A stretch of 64,000 bases of DNA from Saccharothrix longispora. Lineage in GTDB: Bacteria > Actinomycetota > Actinomycetes > Mycobacteriales > Pseudonocardiaceae. The stretch is taken from the NCBI RefSeq assembly GCF_030852425.1, contig NZ_NSDM01000005.1:310338-374337 (forward strand). The letters are read 5' to 3'. This document shows, one piece after another, positions 38,596-47,758 of this stretch. The notes below the pieces were generated by a model. It saw only the letters and a program-made list of their open reading frames with translations. It was not told the DNA's origin and did no database searches. Numbering within the stretch: the first letter of the stretch is position 1; each line of letters opens with the position of its first letter. The translations under genes were made by a program, and so were the position numbers.

Positions 38596-40887
38596 ATGGA
38601 CCACGACCTGCCCTTCCGCGATCCCGCCCGGCCGATCCCGGAGAGGGTGGCGGACCTGCTGGGGCGCATGACCCTGCCGGAGAAGGTCGGGCAGATGATG
38701 CAGCTGGACTCCCGGGAGGACCTCGACGACCACGTGCTGCGCAAGCACGTCGGTTCGGTCCTGCACACCTCGCCCGAGCGGGTGCTGCGCGCGCACGACC
38801 TGACCGCGCGCACGCGGCTGCGCGTCCCGCTGCTGGTCGCCGAGGACTGCATCCACGGCCACTCGTTCCACGAGGGCGCGACGATCTTCCCGACCCAGCT
38901 GGGCATGGCCGCCTCCTGGGACGCCGAACTGGTCGAGCGGGTCGCGCGCGCCACGGCCGTCGAGGTCGCCGCCACCGGCGTGCACTGGACCTTCTCCCCC
39001 GTGCTGTGCATCGCGCGCGACCTGCGGTGGGGCCGGATCGACGAGACGTTCGGCGAGGACCCGGTGCTGATCGGCGAACTCGCCTCGGCGATGGTGCGCG
39101 GCTACCAGGGCGACGGGTTGGGCGACCCGACCGCGATCCTGGCCACCGCCAAGCACTTCGCCGGGTACTCCGAGACCCAGGGCGGTCGGGACGCCAGCGA
39201 GGCGGACCTGTCGCGCCGCAAGCTGCGCTCGTGGTTCCTGCCGCCGTTCGAGCGCGTCGCGCGCGAGGGCTGCCGCACGTTCATGCTGGGCTACCAGACC
39301 ACGGACGGCGTGCCGATCACGGTCAACGACTGGCTGCTCGACGAGGTGCTGCGCGGCGAGTGGGGCTACACCGGCACCCTGATCACCGACTGGGACAACG
39401 TCGGCCGCATGGTCTGGGAGCAGCGCGTGCAGCCCGACTACGCCCACGCCGCCGCGGCCGCCGTCCTCGCGGGCAACGACATGATCATGACCACGCCGGG
39501 GTTCTTCGAGGGCGCGCTGGAGGCCGTCGAGTCGGGCCTGCTCGCCGAGTCCGACCTGGACCGCGCCGTGGCCCGCGTCCTCGCGCTGAAGTTCGAGCTG
39601 GGCCTGTTCGAGGACCCCCGACGCCCCGACGCGGAGCGGCAGCGCGCCGTGGTGAACCACCCCGACCACGCCGCGCTCAACCTGGAGGTGGCCCGGCGCT
39701 CGCTGGTGCTGCTGCGCAACGACGGCGTCCTGCCGCTGGACGGCGGCCTCACCGCCGACGCCACCGGGCGCGCGGTCGGCACGCCGGGGCGCACCCGCCG
39801 GATCGCCGTCGTCGGGCCGCTCGCCGACGACGCGCAGACCCAGCTCGGCGACTGGGCCGGCTCGTCGGGGCAGGCGGACTGGCTGCCCGACGGCCAGCCC
39901 CGAGAGATGATCACCACGGTGCTGGACGGCCTGCGCGAGCACGTGCCCGACGACTGGGAGGTCGTGCACGCCCGGGGCGCCGACATCCTCGTCCTCGCCC
40001 CGGACCCCGAGGGCGACACGTTCCCGGACGGCCAGCCACGCCCGCAGGTGGTCCTGCCGAGCGCGCCGGACGAGGCCCTGATCGCCGAGGCCGCCGCCGC
40101 CGCGCGCGACGCGGACTACGTGGTGGCCGTGGTGGGCGACCGCGTCGAACTGGTCGGCGAGGGCCGTTCCACCGCCACGCTCGACCTGGTCGGCGGCCAG
40201 ATCGCGCTGCTGGACGCCCTCGCCGCGACCGGCACCCCGCTGGTCGTCGTGCTGCTCGCCTCCAAGCCGCTGGTGCTGCCCCCGTCGACCCGGGACGCCG
40301 CGCTGCTGTGGGCGGCCAACCCCGGCATGCGGGGCGGGCGGGCCGTGGCCGAGGTGCTGCTCGGCCTGGTCGAGCCCTGCGGTCGCCTGCCGATCTCCTT
40401 CGCCCGCCACGTCGGCCAGCAGCCCACCTACTACAACCAGGTGCGCGGCCAGCACGGCAGCCGGTACGCGGACCTCACGCAGGACCCGGCGTTCGCCTTC
40501 GGCGAGGGCCTGTCCTACACCCGGGTCGAGTACGACGACCTGCGCGTGGAGACCGACGTCCTCGGCCCCGAGGACCACGTCCGGGCCGCCGTGACCCTGC
40601 GCAACACCGGCGCGCGGCCGGCGCGCGAGACGGTGCAGGTCTACGTCAGCGACACCGTCACGTCCGCCAGCTGGGCCGACAAGGAGCTCAAGGCGTTCCG
40701 GCAGGTGGAGCTGGCGCCGGGCGCGACCGCGACCGTGCACCTGGACGTGCCGGTGGCCGACTGCACCATCGTGGACGCGCGGGGCCGCCGGGTCGTCGAG
40801 CCGGGCGAGTTCACGCTGCTCGTCGGCCCCTCGTCCCGGGACTCGGCGTTGCTGCGGGCCGGTTTCACCGTGAAGTGCCCGACCTGA
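38596..40887 (+). CDS. Glycoside hydrolase family 3 beta-glycosidase (763 aa)
   Basis: It has the GH3 three-part layout: a TIM-barrel N-domain (ARDLRWGRIDETFGEDP, then KHFAGYSETQGGRD), the nucleophile Asp in LITDWDN near residue 265, a middle alpha/beta domain from about residue 395, and a C-terminal fibronectin type III-like domain (VQVYVSDTVTSAS). No signal peptide is seen, so it acts in the cytoplasm on an imported beta-glucoside or beta-xyloside. A GGAGAACGC RBS precedes the ATG. It is probably repressed by the TetR protein encoded just upstream. Confidence 0.88.
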   Translation: MDHDLPFRDPARPIPERVADLLGRMTLPEKVGQMMQLDSREDLDDHVLRKHVGSVLHTSPERVLRAHDLTARTRLRVPLLVAEDCIHGHSFHEGATIFPTQLGMAASWDAELVERVARATAVEVAATGVHWTFSPVLCIARDLRWGRIDETFGEDPVLIGELASAMVRGYQGDGLGDPTAILATAKHFAGYSETQGGRDASEADLSRRKLRSWFLPPFERVAREGCRTFMLGYQTTDGVPITVNDWLLDEVLRGEWGYTGTLITDWDNVGRMVWEQRVQPDYAHAAAAAVLAGNDMIMTTPGFFEGALEAVESGLLAESDLDRAVARVLALKFELGLFEDPRRPDAERQRAVVNHPDHAALNLEVARRSLVLLRNDGVLPLDGGLTADATGRAVGTPGRTRRIAVVGPLADDAQTQLGDWAGSSGQADWLPDGQPREMITTVLDGLREHVPDDWEVVHARGADILVLAPDPEGDTFPDGQPRPQVVLPSAPDEALIAEAAAAARDADYVVAVVGDRVELVGEGRSTATLDLVGGQIALLDALAATGTPLVVVLLASKPLVLPPSTRDAALLWAANPGMRGGRAVAEVLLGLVEPCGRLPISFARHVGQQPTYYNQVRGQHGSRYADLTQDPAFAFGEGLSYTRVEYDDLRVETDVLGPEDHVRAAVTLRNTGARPARETVQVYVSDTVTSASWADKELKAFRQVELAPGATATVHLDVPVADCTIVDARGRRVVEPGEFTLLVGPSSRDSALLRAGFTVKCPT

Positions 40888-40921
40888 CACCTCCCACCGG
40901 CAGGTCCACGTCCGCCGGCAT

Positions 40922-40967
40922 GGCCGGGTGAGAGCGCTCTCGCAACGGGGAGGGCCCTCACCCGGCC
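40922..40967. terminator. Hairpin between GH3 and TetR genes, with a palindrome in its loop
   Basis: 11-bp arms GGCCGGGTGAG/CTCACCCGGCC enclose GAGAGCGCTCTC (40930-40941). The 3' arm overlaps the stop of the minus-strand TetR gene. Confidence 0.5.
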
Positions 40968-41560
40968 GGCGGTCGGCCCGGCGGGCGCAGGCCCGCGACG
41001 AGGAACCCGACCAGCCGGCGCGCGTCGTAGCGCGGGTCGTCCGCGCCGATGCACAGGTTCCCGACCCCGCGCATCAGCTCGAACGCCCGCACGCCCGGCC
41101 TGATCTCGCCGGCGTCCGCCGCGGCGTCGAGGAGCCGGGTGCACACGGGCACGAGGCGGTCCAGGAAGTAGGTGTGCAGGGCGTCGAAGCCCGCGTTGTC
41201 CGACTGGAGCACGTTGGCCAGCCCGTGCTTGGTCACCAGGAAGTCCACGAACAGGTTGATCCACCGCTCCAGTGCCGCGTACGGACCGGGGCCGGCCTCC
41301 AGCAGCGCCGGCCCCGCCTCGGCGCACGCCTCGACCTGGTGCCGGTACACCGCGATGATGAGGTCCGCCCTGGTCGGGAAGTGGCGGTAGATCGTGCCCA
41401 TCCCGACACCCGCCCGGGCCGCGATGTCACGCACCGGCGCCTCCACGCCCGACGCGACGAAGACCGCGGCGGCGGCGTCGAGCAGGGTCTTCTCGTTGCG
41501 CCGGGCGTCCGCCCGCTTGGACCGGGTCGCGCGCACCGCACCCTCGTCGCCGTCGCTCAC
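40958..41560 (-). CDS. TetR-family regulator next to an aldo/keto reductase
   Basis: The 200-residue protein has a TetR helix-turn-helix (TLLDAAAAVFVASGVEAPVR, then GVGMGTIYRHFPTRADLI, residues about 20-68) and a C-terminal domain like that of transcriptional repressors with a SbtR-type helical bundle. The GTG start follows a GGAGGAG RBS. It is divergent from the aldo/keto reductase, with a palindrome ACGGAGCAGCGCTCCGT between them that is probably its operator. Confidence 0.85.
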   Translation of the reverse strand: MSDGDEGAVRATRSKRADARRNEKTLLDAAAAVFVASGVEAPVRDIAARAGVGMGTIYRHFPTRADLIIAVYRHQVEACAEAGPALLEAGPGPYAALERWINLFVDFLVTKHGLANVLQSDNAGFDALHTYFLDRLVPVCTRLLDAAADAGEIRPGVRAFELMRGVGNLCIGADDPRYDARRLVGFLVAGLRPPGRPPAG

Positions 41561-41601
41561 CGCAGCACTCCTCCCGCCACCGCACCCACCGGGCTTGTAA
41601 A

Positions 41602-41618
41602 ACGGAGCAGCGCTCCGT
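41602..41618. promoter_or_regulatory. Palindromic operator between TetR and aldo/keto reductase genes
   Basis: ACGGAGC-AGC-GCTCCGT has perfect 7-bp arms. A weaker related half-site pair follows at about 41628-41642. Confidence 0.65.
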
Positions 41619-41703
41619 ATGGTTACCGGAGCGACGTTCCGCTTGCATGATAGCCGCAGCGGCCCGCCGGCGACCCCACCACTCCCGACGGAGGAACCCA
41701 CCC

Positions 41704-42723
41704 ATGCAGTACCGCACCCTGGGCCGCACCGGTGTGCAGGTCGGCACCCTCTCGCTGGGCGCGATGAACTTCGGCGCGCTCGGGCGCACCGCACCGGACG
41801 AGGCCACCGCCATCGTCCACGCCGCCCTCGACGCCGGGATCAACCTCGTCGACACCGCCGACGCGTACGGCCGGGGCGAGTCGGAGGAGATCGTCGGCCG
41901 GGCCATCGCCGGCCGCCGCGACGACGTCGTGCTGGCCACGAAGGCCTTCCTGCCCATGAGCGACGACCCCAACCACCGGGGCAGCTCGCGCCGGTGGCTG
42001 GTCACCGCGCTGGACGACAGCCTGCGCCGCCTCGGCGTGGACCACGTCGACCTCTACCAGGTCCACCGCTGGGACCCCGCCACCAGCGACGAGGAGACGC
42101 TGTCGGCGCTGACCGACCTCCGGCGCGCGGGCAAGATCCGCTACTTCGGTTCCTCCACCTTCCCCGCGCACCGCATCGTGCAGGCGCAGTGGGCCGCCCG
42201 CGAGCACCACCTCGGCCGCTACGCCACCGAGCAGCCCAGCTACTCCGCCCTCCAGCGCGGTGTCGAGGCCCACGTGCTGCCGGTGACCGAGGAGTACGGC
42301 ATGGGCGTGCTGGTGTGGAGCCCGCTGGCCTCGGGCTGGCTGTCGGGCGCGGTGCGCGCGGGCCGGGAGATCACCACCCACCGCTCGACGGTCATGCCGC
42401 GGCGCTTCGACACCTCCACCCCCGCCAACCGGGCCAGGCTGGACGCCGTGGAGCGGCTGGCCGCGGTCGCCGACGCGGCGGGCCTGACCATGATCCAGCT
42501 CGCGCTCGGGTTCGTGACCGCCCACCCCGGCGTGACCAGCGCGATCGTCGGCCCGCGCACGCCGGCGCACCTGCACGCGCAGCTCGCCGCCGCGGACACC
42601 GCGCTCACCGCCGACGTCCTCGACGCGATCGACGCGATCGTCGCCCCCGGCACCGACCTGGCCCCGGACGAGAAGCACGACACCCCGCCGTCGCTGCTCG
42701 ACCCCGCACTCCGCCGCCGCTGA
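41704..42723 (+). CDS. Aldo/keto reductase
   Basis: The 339-residue protein has the AKR tetrad: Asp and Tyr in NLVDTADAYGRGESEE, Lys in VVLATKAF and His in DLYQVHRWD, plus the late NADPH-binding segment SAIVGPRTPAHL. It should reduce a carbonyl with NADPH; the physiological substrate is unknown. It is divergent from the TetR regulator at 40958-41560, which probably represses it. The ATG at 41704 follows a GGAGGAACC RBS. Confidence 0.88.
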   Translation: MQYRTLGRTGVQVGTLSLGAMNFGALGRTAPDEATAIVHAALDAGINLVDTADAYGRGESEEIVGRAIAGRRDDVVLATKAFLPMSDDPNHRGSSRRWLVTALDDSLRRLGVDHVDLYQVHRWDPATSDEETLSALTDLRRAGKIRYFGSSTFPAHRIVQAQWAAREHHLGRYATEQPSYSALQRGVEAHVLPVTEEYGMGVLVWSPLASGWLSGAVRAGREITTHRSTVMPRRFDTSTPANRARLDAVERLAAVADAAGLTMIQLALGFVTAHPGVTSAIVGPRTPAHLHAQLAAADTALTADVLDAIDAIVAPGTDLAPDEKHDTPPSLLDPALRRR

Positions 42724-43084
42724 CCGCCGGGCGCGGCACCCCGACCCGGCGGCGCCGCCGGGCTCGCCCGCGCGCCGCCACGGCGTGGCGCACTCCTCGC
42801 GGTACTCGGGTCCGTCTCGCCCTCGATCGGTTCCGCCGCCGCCCGCCGGGCCTCCGCTGCCGCTCGCCGGTGACCCCCACCTCCCACAGCACCCGGGGGC
42901 AGTGCCCGGGCCGGTCGCGAACCGCCACCTCGTCCCGGACGTCGTACGCCCGGTCGACCTGGTCGTCCGCGGCCTCGACGACGGGCGTGGAACGCGCCGT
43001 TGCGGAGCGCGGGGTCCCCCGAGCGGATGTCGTCCGTAACCCGGCGGGCGGGGTGGTCCACGGGGCATTGCGGCACGCCCGCGC
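42724..43084. other. Intergenic stretch without a supported gene
   Basis: It holds a perfect 18-bp palindrome (42745-42762) that may end the reductase transcript. The only open frames (for example 42605-42928 on the minus strand) are Arg/Pro-rich and lack an RBS; I see no gene. Confidence 0.5.
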
Positions 43085-44653
43085 TCACCCGAGCACCAGC
43101 CGGGGCCAGTGCGCGAATTCCGCCAGCAGCCCCCGGTCGTGGGTGGCCACGACCACGGCCGCCCCGGTGGTCACCATCGCCTCGGCGAGCTCGTCGACGA
43201 GCGACGGCGAGAGGTGGTTGGTCGGCTCGTCGAAGATCACCAGGTCCGGCCGGGCGGCCAGGCGCAGCGCCAGGTCCAGTCGCCGCTGCTGCCCGGACGA
43301 GAGCCGGGACACCGGGGTGCGCGCGGCCTCCCGGTCCAGCAACCCGGAGTCCGTCGGGGAACCGGGCACGCCCTGCCGCTCGAACAGCTCCCGCGCGGTC
43401 AGCCCACCCGGCCAGTCCGGCACCTCCTGCGCGACCAGCTCGACCCGCGCGCCCGGCAGGCGCCGCACCTCGCCGCCGCTCGGGGCCAGCACCCCGGCGA
43501 GCACGCCCAGCAGCGTGGACTTGCCCGTGCCGTTCCCGCCGGTGACCAGCAACCGGTCGCCGCCGTCCAGGGTCAGGTCGACCGGCCGGTCGAGCCGACC
43601 GGCCACCGTCACCGCACGCGCCCGCACCAACCCGGCGCCGGCATGGGTGCCCGACTCCGGCCAGCGCAGTGCCGACGGCGGCTCGGGGACGGTGACGCGG
43701 TGCGCGACCAGCGCCTCCCGCGCCCGGTTGAGCGCCTGCACGACACCCGGCGCGCGGGACTGCCGCTGGTGCCTGCCGGTGCCCTTGTCCGGCCGCCACC
43801 CCGTGCTGAGGCGCGACCTGGCCTGGTCCAGCGCGACCGCCAGCCCGCGCTGCTCGGCCTGCTGCTCCTCGTGCTCCTGCACCCACCGCGCCCGCTCGCG
43901 GCGGCGGCCCTCCCGCCAGGCGGGGTAGCCCCCGGCGTACAGGCGCGGCCGGCCGTCCCGGGTGGGGTCCAGGTCGAGGAACTCGCGTGCCACCTCGCGC
44001 AGCAGCGTGCGGTCGTGGCTGACCAGGGCCAGCCCGCCCCGGTGGGCGCGCAGCCGGTCGGTGAGGAAGGCCAGGCCGTCGGCGTCGAGGTGGTTGCCGG
44101 GCTCGTCCAGCAGCAGCAGGTCGTGCCCGGCCCCGAGGAGGCAGGCCAGCCGCACCCGGTAGCGCTGCCCGACGGAGAGGGTGCGCAGTTCGCGCTCCCG
44201 GTCCGCGCAGGCGTTCAACCCCGCCAGGGCCACGTCGAGGCGGCGCTCGGCGTCCCAGGCGTCCAGGCGGGTGGCCGCGTCCAGCGCGCGGGTGTACCGC
44301 TCGTCGGCGTCGGGGACGCCCCGGGTCAGGTCGTCGGCGGCCTCGTCGAGGGCGCGCAGGGCGGCGCGGGCGGCGTGCAGGGACTCGTCGGTCAGCGAGC
44401 CGACCGTCTCGCCGGGACCGGCGGGCAGGGCCTGCCGGGACAGCCCGACCGTGCCCGCGCGGTGCACCGAGCCCCGGTCGGGGACGTGCAGCCCGGCGAG
44501 CACGTGCAGCAGGGTGGTCTTGCCCCGGCCGTTCTCGCCGACGATCGCCAGGCGGGAACGGGAGGAGACGGTGACGGAGACGTCGGTGAGCAGCGCGCGA
44601 CCGCCCAGCGTGACGGAGACGCCTTCGGCGCGCAGGTGGGGTGAAGTGGACAA
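43085..44653 (-). CDS. ABC-F ATPase (ribosome protection type)
   Basis: The 522-residue protein has two ABC ATPase domains and no membrane segment. Domain 1 has Walker [11 protein letters not shown], a signature like [12 protein letters not shown] and [12 protein letters not shown]; domain 2 has [23 protein letters not shown] and [12 protein letters not shown] charged linker (about residues 235-300) joins them. ABC-F proteins of this kind protect ribosomes from macrolides, lincosamides or pleuromutilins. The TTG start has a GGAG about 10 nt before it. A leaderless upstream ORF with an overlapping hairpin (44756-44812) suggests induction by translation attenuation. It lies outside the NRPS cluster and need not protect against its product. 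Confidence 0.87.
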   Translation of the reverse strand: MSTSPHLRAEGVSVTLGGRALLTDVSVTVSSRSRLAIVGENGRGKTTLLHVLAGLHVPDRGSVHRAGTVGLSRQALPAGPGETVGSLTDESLHAARAALRALDEAADDLTRGVPDADERYTRALDAATRLDAWDAERRLDVALAGLNACADRERELRTLSVGQRYRVRLACLLGAGHDLLLLDEPGNHLDADGLAFLTDRLRAHRGGLALVSHDRTLLREVAREFLDLDPTRDGRPRLYAGGYPAWREGRRRERARWVQEHEEQQAEQRGLAVALDQARSRLSTGWRPDKGTGRHQRQSRAPGVVQALNRAREALVAHRVTVPEPPSALRWPESGTHAGAGLVRARAVTVAGRLDRPVDLTLDGGDRLLVTGGNGTGKSTLLGVLAGVLAPSGGEVRRLPGARVELVAQEVPDWPGGLTARELFERQGVPGSPTDSGLLDREAARTPVSRLSSGQQRRLDLALRLAARPDLVIFDEPTNHLSPSLVDELAEAMVTTGAAVVVATHDRGLLAEFAHWPRLVLG

Positions 44654-44755
44654 GGGGATGCTCCGCAGCTCTCGGTGGAGCCGGGCAGCACGAAGCGGCG
44701 CCGCCCGGTGGATGACCGGGACGGCGGGCAGGGAGGGTTCCTCGGTGCGCCGCCG

Positions 44756-44812
44756 TCAGGCGGCGGAGCGGGGCCGCATCGCCGAGCGGGCGGCGGCGTA
44801 ACCGGTGCACAT
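44756..44812 (-). CDS. 18-residue leader peptide upstream of the ABC-F gene
   Basis: The ATG at 44812 opens MCTGYAAARSAMRPRSAA and a stop. TAACCT (44825-44820) lies 7 nt upstream of the ATG, the spacing of leaderless transcripts. The hairpin CCGCCG-CCTGA-CGGCGG covers the stop codon. This arrangement fits ribosome-stalling attenuators known for antibiotic resistance genes. Confidence 0.5.
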   Translation of the reverse strand: MCTGYAAARSAMRPRSAA

Positions 44813-45003
44813 GGCGACCAGGTTAGCCCGCGCGGTGGGCGGCGCCAACGGGATTACCGGCTCTTCGGACGGCCGGTGGTCGCCCGCGGGAGGGATGCGC
44901 ATCGGGGCCGTCCGTTGACGGCGGGGAGTCGCACGCGATCCGGCAGCCGGACGTCCGCGCTCCGGTCATCAGCACCGGTCGGTCCACCGAGGGGCGTCGG
45001 GGT

Positions 45004-45040
45004 CCTTGCCGGAGACGGTGGGGAGTCGTCCCCGGCAAGG
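45004..45040 (-). terminator. Hairpin downstream of the epimerase gene
   Basis: CCTTGCCGG and CCGGCAAGG pair across a 19-nt loop, 34 nt after the minus-strand stop. Confidence 0.45.
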
Positions 45041-45073
45041 CGACGATCGGACCTGCGTGACGGCGGCCGGGGG

Positions 45074-46018
45074 TTACCGCTGGTTTCCCGCGCGCAGCCA
45101 GGCGATGTAGTCGGCGGCAGCCGCGGCGGTGTCGTACCGGGGCTCGAACCCGGTGTCCTCGCGCAGGCGTGCGATGTCGAGCCAGCTCACCGGGCGGTCC
45201 CCGGCCGGTGGGAGTTCGCACCGGAAGCCGGGCTCGGCGGAGTTGATCGCGGCGACGACGTCGGCGTTGCTCGTGGCGCGGCCGGAGGCGACGTTGTACG
45301 TGGAGTGGTTCAGCTTCCCGGCGAGCTGCAGCAGCGCGAGCGCGCGACCGGTGTCCTTGACGTAGAGCAGGTCGAGGGCGTCCTCGGCGTGCGGCGGTGC
45401 GATGAGTCCGGACAGGTCGGGTTCGCCGCGCCGGGCCGCGGCATGGGCCAGGGAGGGGGCGGCGAAGAACGGGTCGGGCAGGTGGCCGCCGGGACCCCAG
45501 GTGCCGGAGACGCGTGCGTTGACGATGTCCACGTCGGTCACGTCCGAGAGGTGGCCGGCAAGGAGTTCGGTGACCTTCTTGAACGTCGGGATGGCGTGGG
45601 AGTGCCCCAGGGGGATCGGCGCGTCCTCGGTCAGCGCGCCTCCGGTGGCGAAGCCGTAGACGCCGATGGTGCTCGCGGTCACGACACGGCGCACGCCCCA
45701 GGTCCGCGCGGCGCGGACGATGTTGAGGAACGCGTCCAGCGCTCCCCCCGTGGCCTCGATCGGGTCGAGGTCGGTCACCGGCCACGGCAGGGCGACGGCG
45801 AGGTGCACGATCCCGGTGATCGGGTACTGCCGGCCCGCGGCGAGCAGGGCGTCGAGGTCGGCGACGTCGGCCCGGACGACGTGGACGGGCAGGTCGGCCA
45901 TGTGCGGGGGGACCCGCGGGGTGCGGCGCTGGAGCAGGACGCACTCCTCGCCCGCGTCGGTGAGGGCGCGGACGGTGTGGGAGCCGATGAAGCCGAGCCC
46001 TCCGGTGACGAGGATCAT
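45074..46018 (-). CDS. NAD(P)-dependent epimerase/reductase, extended SDR family
   Basis: The 314-residue protein starts with the Rossmann motif TGGLGFIGSHT and carries TASTIGVYGF with the family Ser/Thr. The usual catalytic YxxxK is not intact: the Lys is present in IPTFKKVTE, but the Tyr position is not Tyr. It may therefore be inactive or use another residue. It is divergent from a MarR regulator across a 31-bp palindrome that probably controls both. The substrate is unknown. Confidence 0.8.
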   Translation of the reverse strand: MILVTGGLGFIGSHTVRALTDAGEECVLLQRRTPRVPPHMADLPVHVVRADVADLDALLAAGRQYPITGIVHLAVALPWPVTDLDPIEATGGALDAFLNIVRAARTWGVRRVVTASTIGVYGFATGGALTEDAPIPLGHSHAIPTFKKVTELLAGHLSDVTDVDIVNARVSGTWGPGGHLPDPFFAAPSLAHAAARRGEPDLSGLIAPPHAEDALDLLYVKDTGRALALLQLAGKLNHSTYNVASGRATSNADVVAAINSAEPGFRCELPPAGDRPVSWLDIARLREDTGFEPRYDTAAAAADYIAWLRAGNQR

Positions 46019-46038
46019 GGTCGCGCCTTCCGCAGTAG

Positions 46039-46069
46039 GTCTGATCGTCAGTATTACTGACGATCAGAC
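46039..46069. promoter_or_regulatory. 31-bp perfect palindrome, MarR operator
   Basis: GTCTGATCGTCAGT-ATT-ACTGACGATCAGAC has 14-bp perfect arms, 20 nt from the start of each divergent gene. It is the strongest operator candidate in the window. Confidence 0.8.
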
Positions 46070-46088
46070 TAAGCCTAAGATGGGGGCC

Positions 46089-46526
46089 GTGTCCACCGAG
46101 CCGAGCACCACCGCCGACCCGCACGAGGTCCTGGGGTACCTCCTCAAGCACGCGACCCTGAAGCTCACGGCGTTGACGGACGCGGCGCTCGGGCCGTTGG
46201 GGATCGACAGCAAGGACTTCGGGGCGCTCCGGGTCCTGGCCCACCGGGAACCGGCGTCGCAGCTGCAGGTGGCGCAGACGCTCGGCATCGACCGCACCAC
46301 GATGGTGGCGTTGCTGGACGTGCTCGAGCGCAAGGGCATCATCACGCGGCGACCGGACCCCGCGGACCGGCGCAGGAACGTCGTCGAGCTCACCGACCAG
46401 GGGACGCGGACCTACGACGCGGCGCGGGTGGCGTACGGGGAGGCCGAGAGCGCGTTCCTGGCCGCGGTCGGTCCGGATGCGGCGGATCGGCTCCGCCGGA
46501 CGCTGCGCACCCTCGTGGAGGACTGA
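46089..46526 (+). CDS. MarR-family regulator
   Basis: The 145-residue protein has the MarR winged helix (SQLQVAQTLGIDRTTMVALL, then LERKGIITRRPDPADRR in the wing, residues about 55-105) and flanking dimer helices. It is divergent from the epimerase at 45074-46018, and the 31-bp palindrome between them is its probable operator. The GTG at 46089 lies soon after the palindrome with a GGGGG RBS; the longer open frame upstream runs antisense to the epimerase and is rejected. Confidence 0.87.
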   Translation: MSTEPSTTADPHEVLGYLLKHATLKLTALTDAALGPLGIDSKDFGALRVLAHREPASQLQVAQTLGIDRTTMVALLDVLERKGIITRRPDPADRRRNVVELTDQGTRTYDAARVAYGEAESAFLAAVGPDAADRLRRTLRTLVED

Positions 46527-46630
46527 CCGGGCCCGGGTCACCGGCGACCCCGCCCCATCGACGTGCGTGGATCAGCCCGGCAGGGCCACCGGTGCGGGAC
46601 GTTGTCGCGAGCCCGATCCGCCGACAGGAG

Positions 46631-47758
46631 TCAGGTCGTCCTTCCCACCCTCGAATCCGAAGGGCCGGATCGCCGGGGCGGCCAGGGCGCGCCGCCGCCG
46701 GCCATGCCGGCGTGGAACGGGTGCCCCTCGGTGATCTCGCCGCGCACGACCACGCGGCCGGTGAACGCGGAGGCGTAGACGGCGGCGACGAACTCCAGCG
46801 TCATCCGCGTGTCGGCGGTGGAGACCGGCGGGGTGCGGCCCTCGTCCAGGGCGTCGAGCACGGCGGCGAGCTGCGCGGTGTGACCGCTGGGCACGCCGAC
46901 CGGGTCGCTCCCCCACGCCGGGGTGGGGTCGGGTGCCCCGGGGGCCGGGGTCAGCCGCCAGTCCGCGTCGGAGTAGCCGTAGAGGTGCTCCAGCTCCACG
47001 GTGGCGTGCTCGAAGTCGAAGCGCAGCCGGCTGGTCTGGCGGGGCGAGACCAGCGAGTTGACCACGGTCGCCACCGCCCCGGAGTCGAACCGCACGAGCG
47101 CGGCGGACACGTCCTCGGTGTCGGTGGGCCGGGCCTGGCGGGCGGCGACCGCGCTGACCTCGCTCCACGGCCCCAGGACGGACAGCAGCAGGTCGAACTG
47201 GTGGATGCCGTGCCCCATGGTCGGCCCGCCGCCCTCCAGCTCCCACTTCCCCCGCCAGGGGACCGCGAAGTAGTCGTCGTCGCGGAACCACAGGGTGTCC
47301 GCCGACGCCAGCAGCGGCCTGCCCAGCGCGCCCTCGGCCAGCAGGCGGCGCAACCGCACCGCGCCGGAGCCGAAGCGGTGCTGGAAGATCGTGGCCACCG
47401 GCACCCCGGCCTCGGCCTCGGCGGCGCGCAGCCGGTCGAGGTCGGCCAACGACAGCACCGGCGGCTTCTCGACGACCGGCGACACCCCCGCGGCCAGGCA
47501 CTCCAGCGCCAGGGACAGGTGGGTGCCCGGCGGCGTGCACAGGTGGACCAGGTCGGGCCGCCGGTCGGCGAGCAGGTCGGCGAGGGTCGGGTGCGCGGAC
47601 ACGCCCCACTCCGCCCCGAAGGCGGCCACCCGGTCGGGCTCGACGTCGACGGCGCCGACGAGGCGGGCGCGGGCGGGCAGCGCCGCGATCGCCCGGGCGT
47701 GGGCGCCGGCGATCGCGCCCGTGCCGACGATCGCGCAGGTGTAGGTGCGGCTGGTCAC
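46631..47758 (-). CDS. Gfo/Idh/MocA-family oxidoreductase
   Basis: The 375-residue protein begins with a Rossmann fold (AIVGTGAIAGAHARAI) and has the family EKPP motif (VVEKPPVLS near residue 96), followed by the beta-sheet substrate domain with GHGIHQFDLLL. It probably oxidises or reduces a sugar or inositol-type substrate with NAD(P). The GTG overlaps the cupin stop (GTGA), so it is the third gene of a coupled operon with cupin and PmoA-like genes, all behind the LacI-type palindrome at 49568-49583. Confidence 0.85.
   Translation of the reverse strand: MTSRTYTCAIVGTGAIAGAHARAIAALPARARLVGAVDVEPDRVAAFGAEWGVSAHPTLADLLADRRPDLVHLCTPPGTHLSLALECLAAGVSPVVEKPPVLSLADLDRLRAAEAEAGVPVATIFQHRFGSGAVRLRRLLAEGALGRPLLASADTLWFRDDDYFAVPWRGKWELEGGGPTMGHGIHQFDLLLSVLGPWSEVSAVAARQARPTDTEDVSAALVRFDSGAVATVVNSLVSPRQTSRLRFDFEHATVELEHLYGYSDADWRLTPAPGAPDPTPAWGSDPVGVPSGHTAQLAAVLDALDEGRTPPVSTADTRMTLEFVAAVYASAFTGRVVVRGEITEGHPFHAGMAGGGAPWPPRRSGPSDSRVGRTT

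Noticed and set aside
42605..42928. Minus-strand 107-codon ORF between the reductase and ABC-F genes
   Set aside because: It overlaps the end of the aldo/keto reductase, is Arg-rich and has no RBS.
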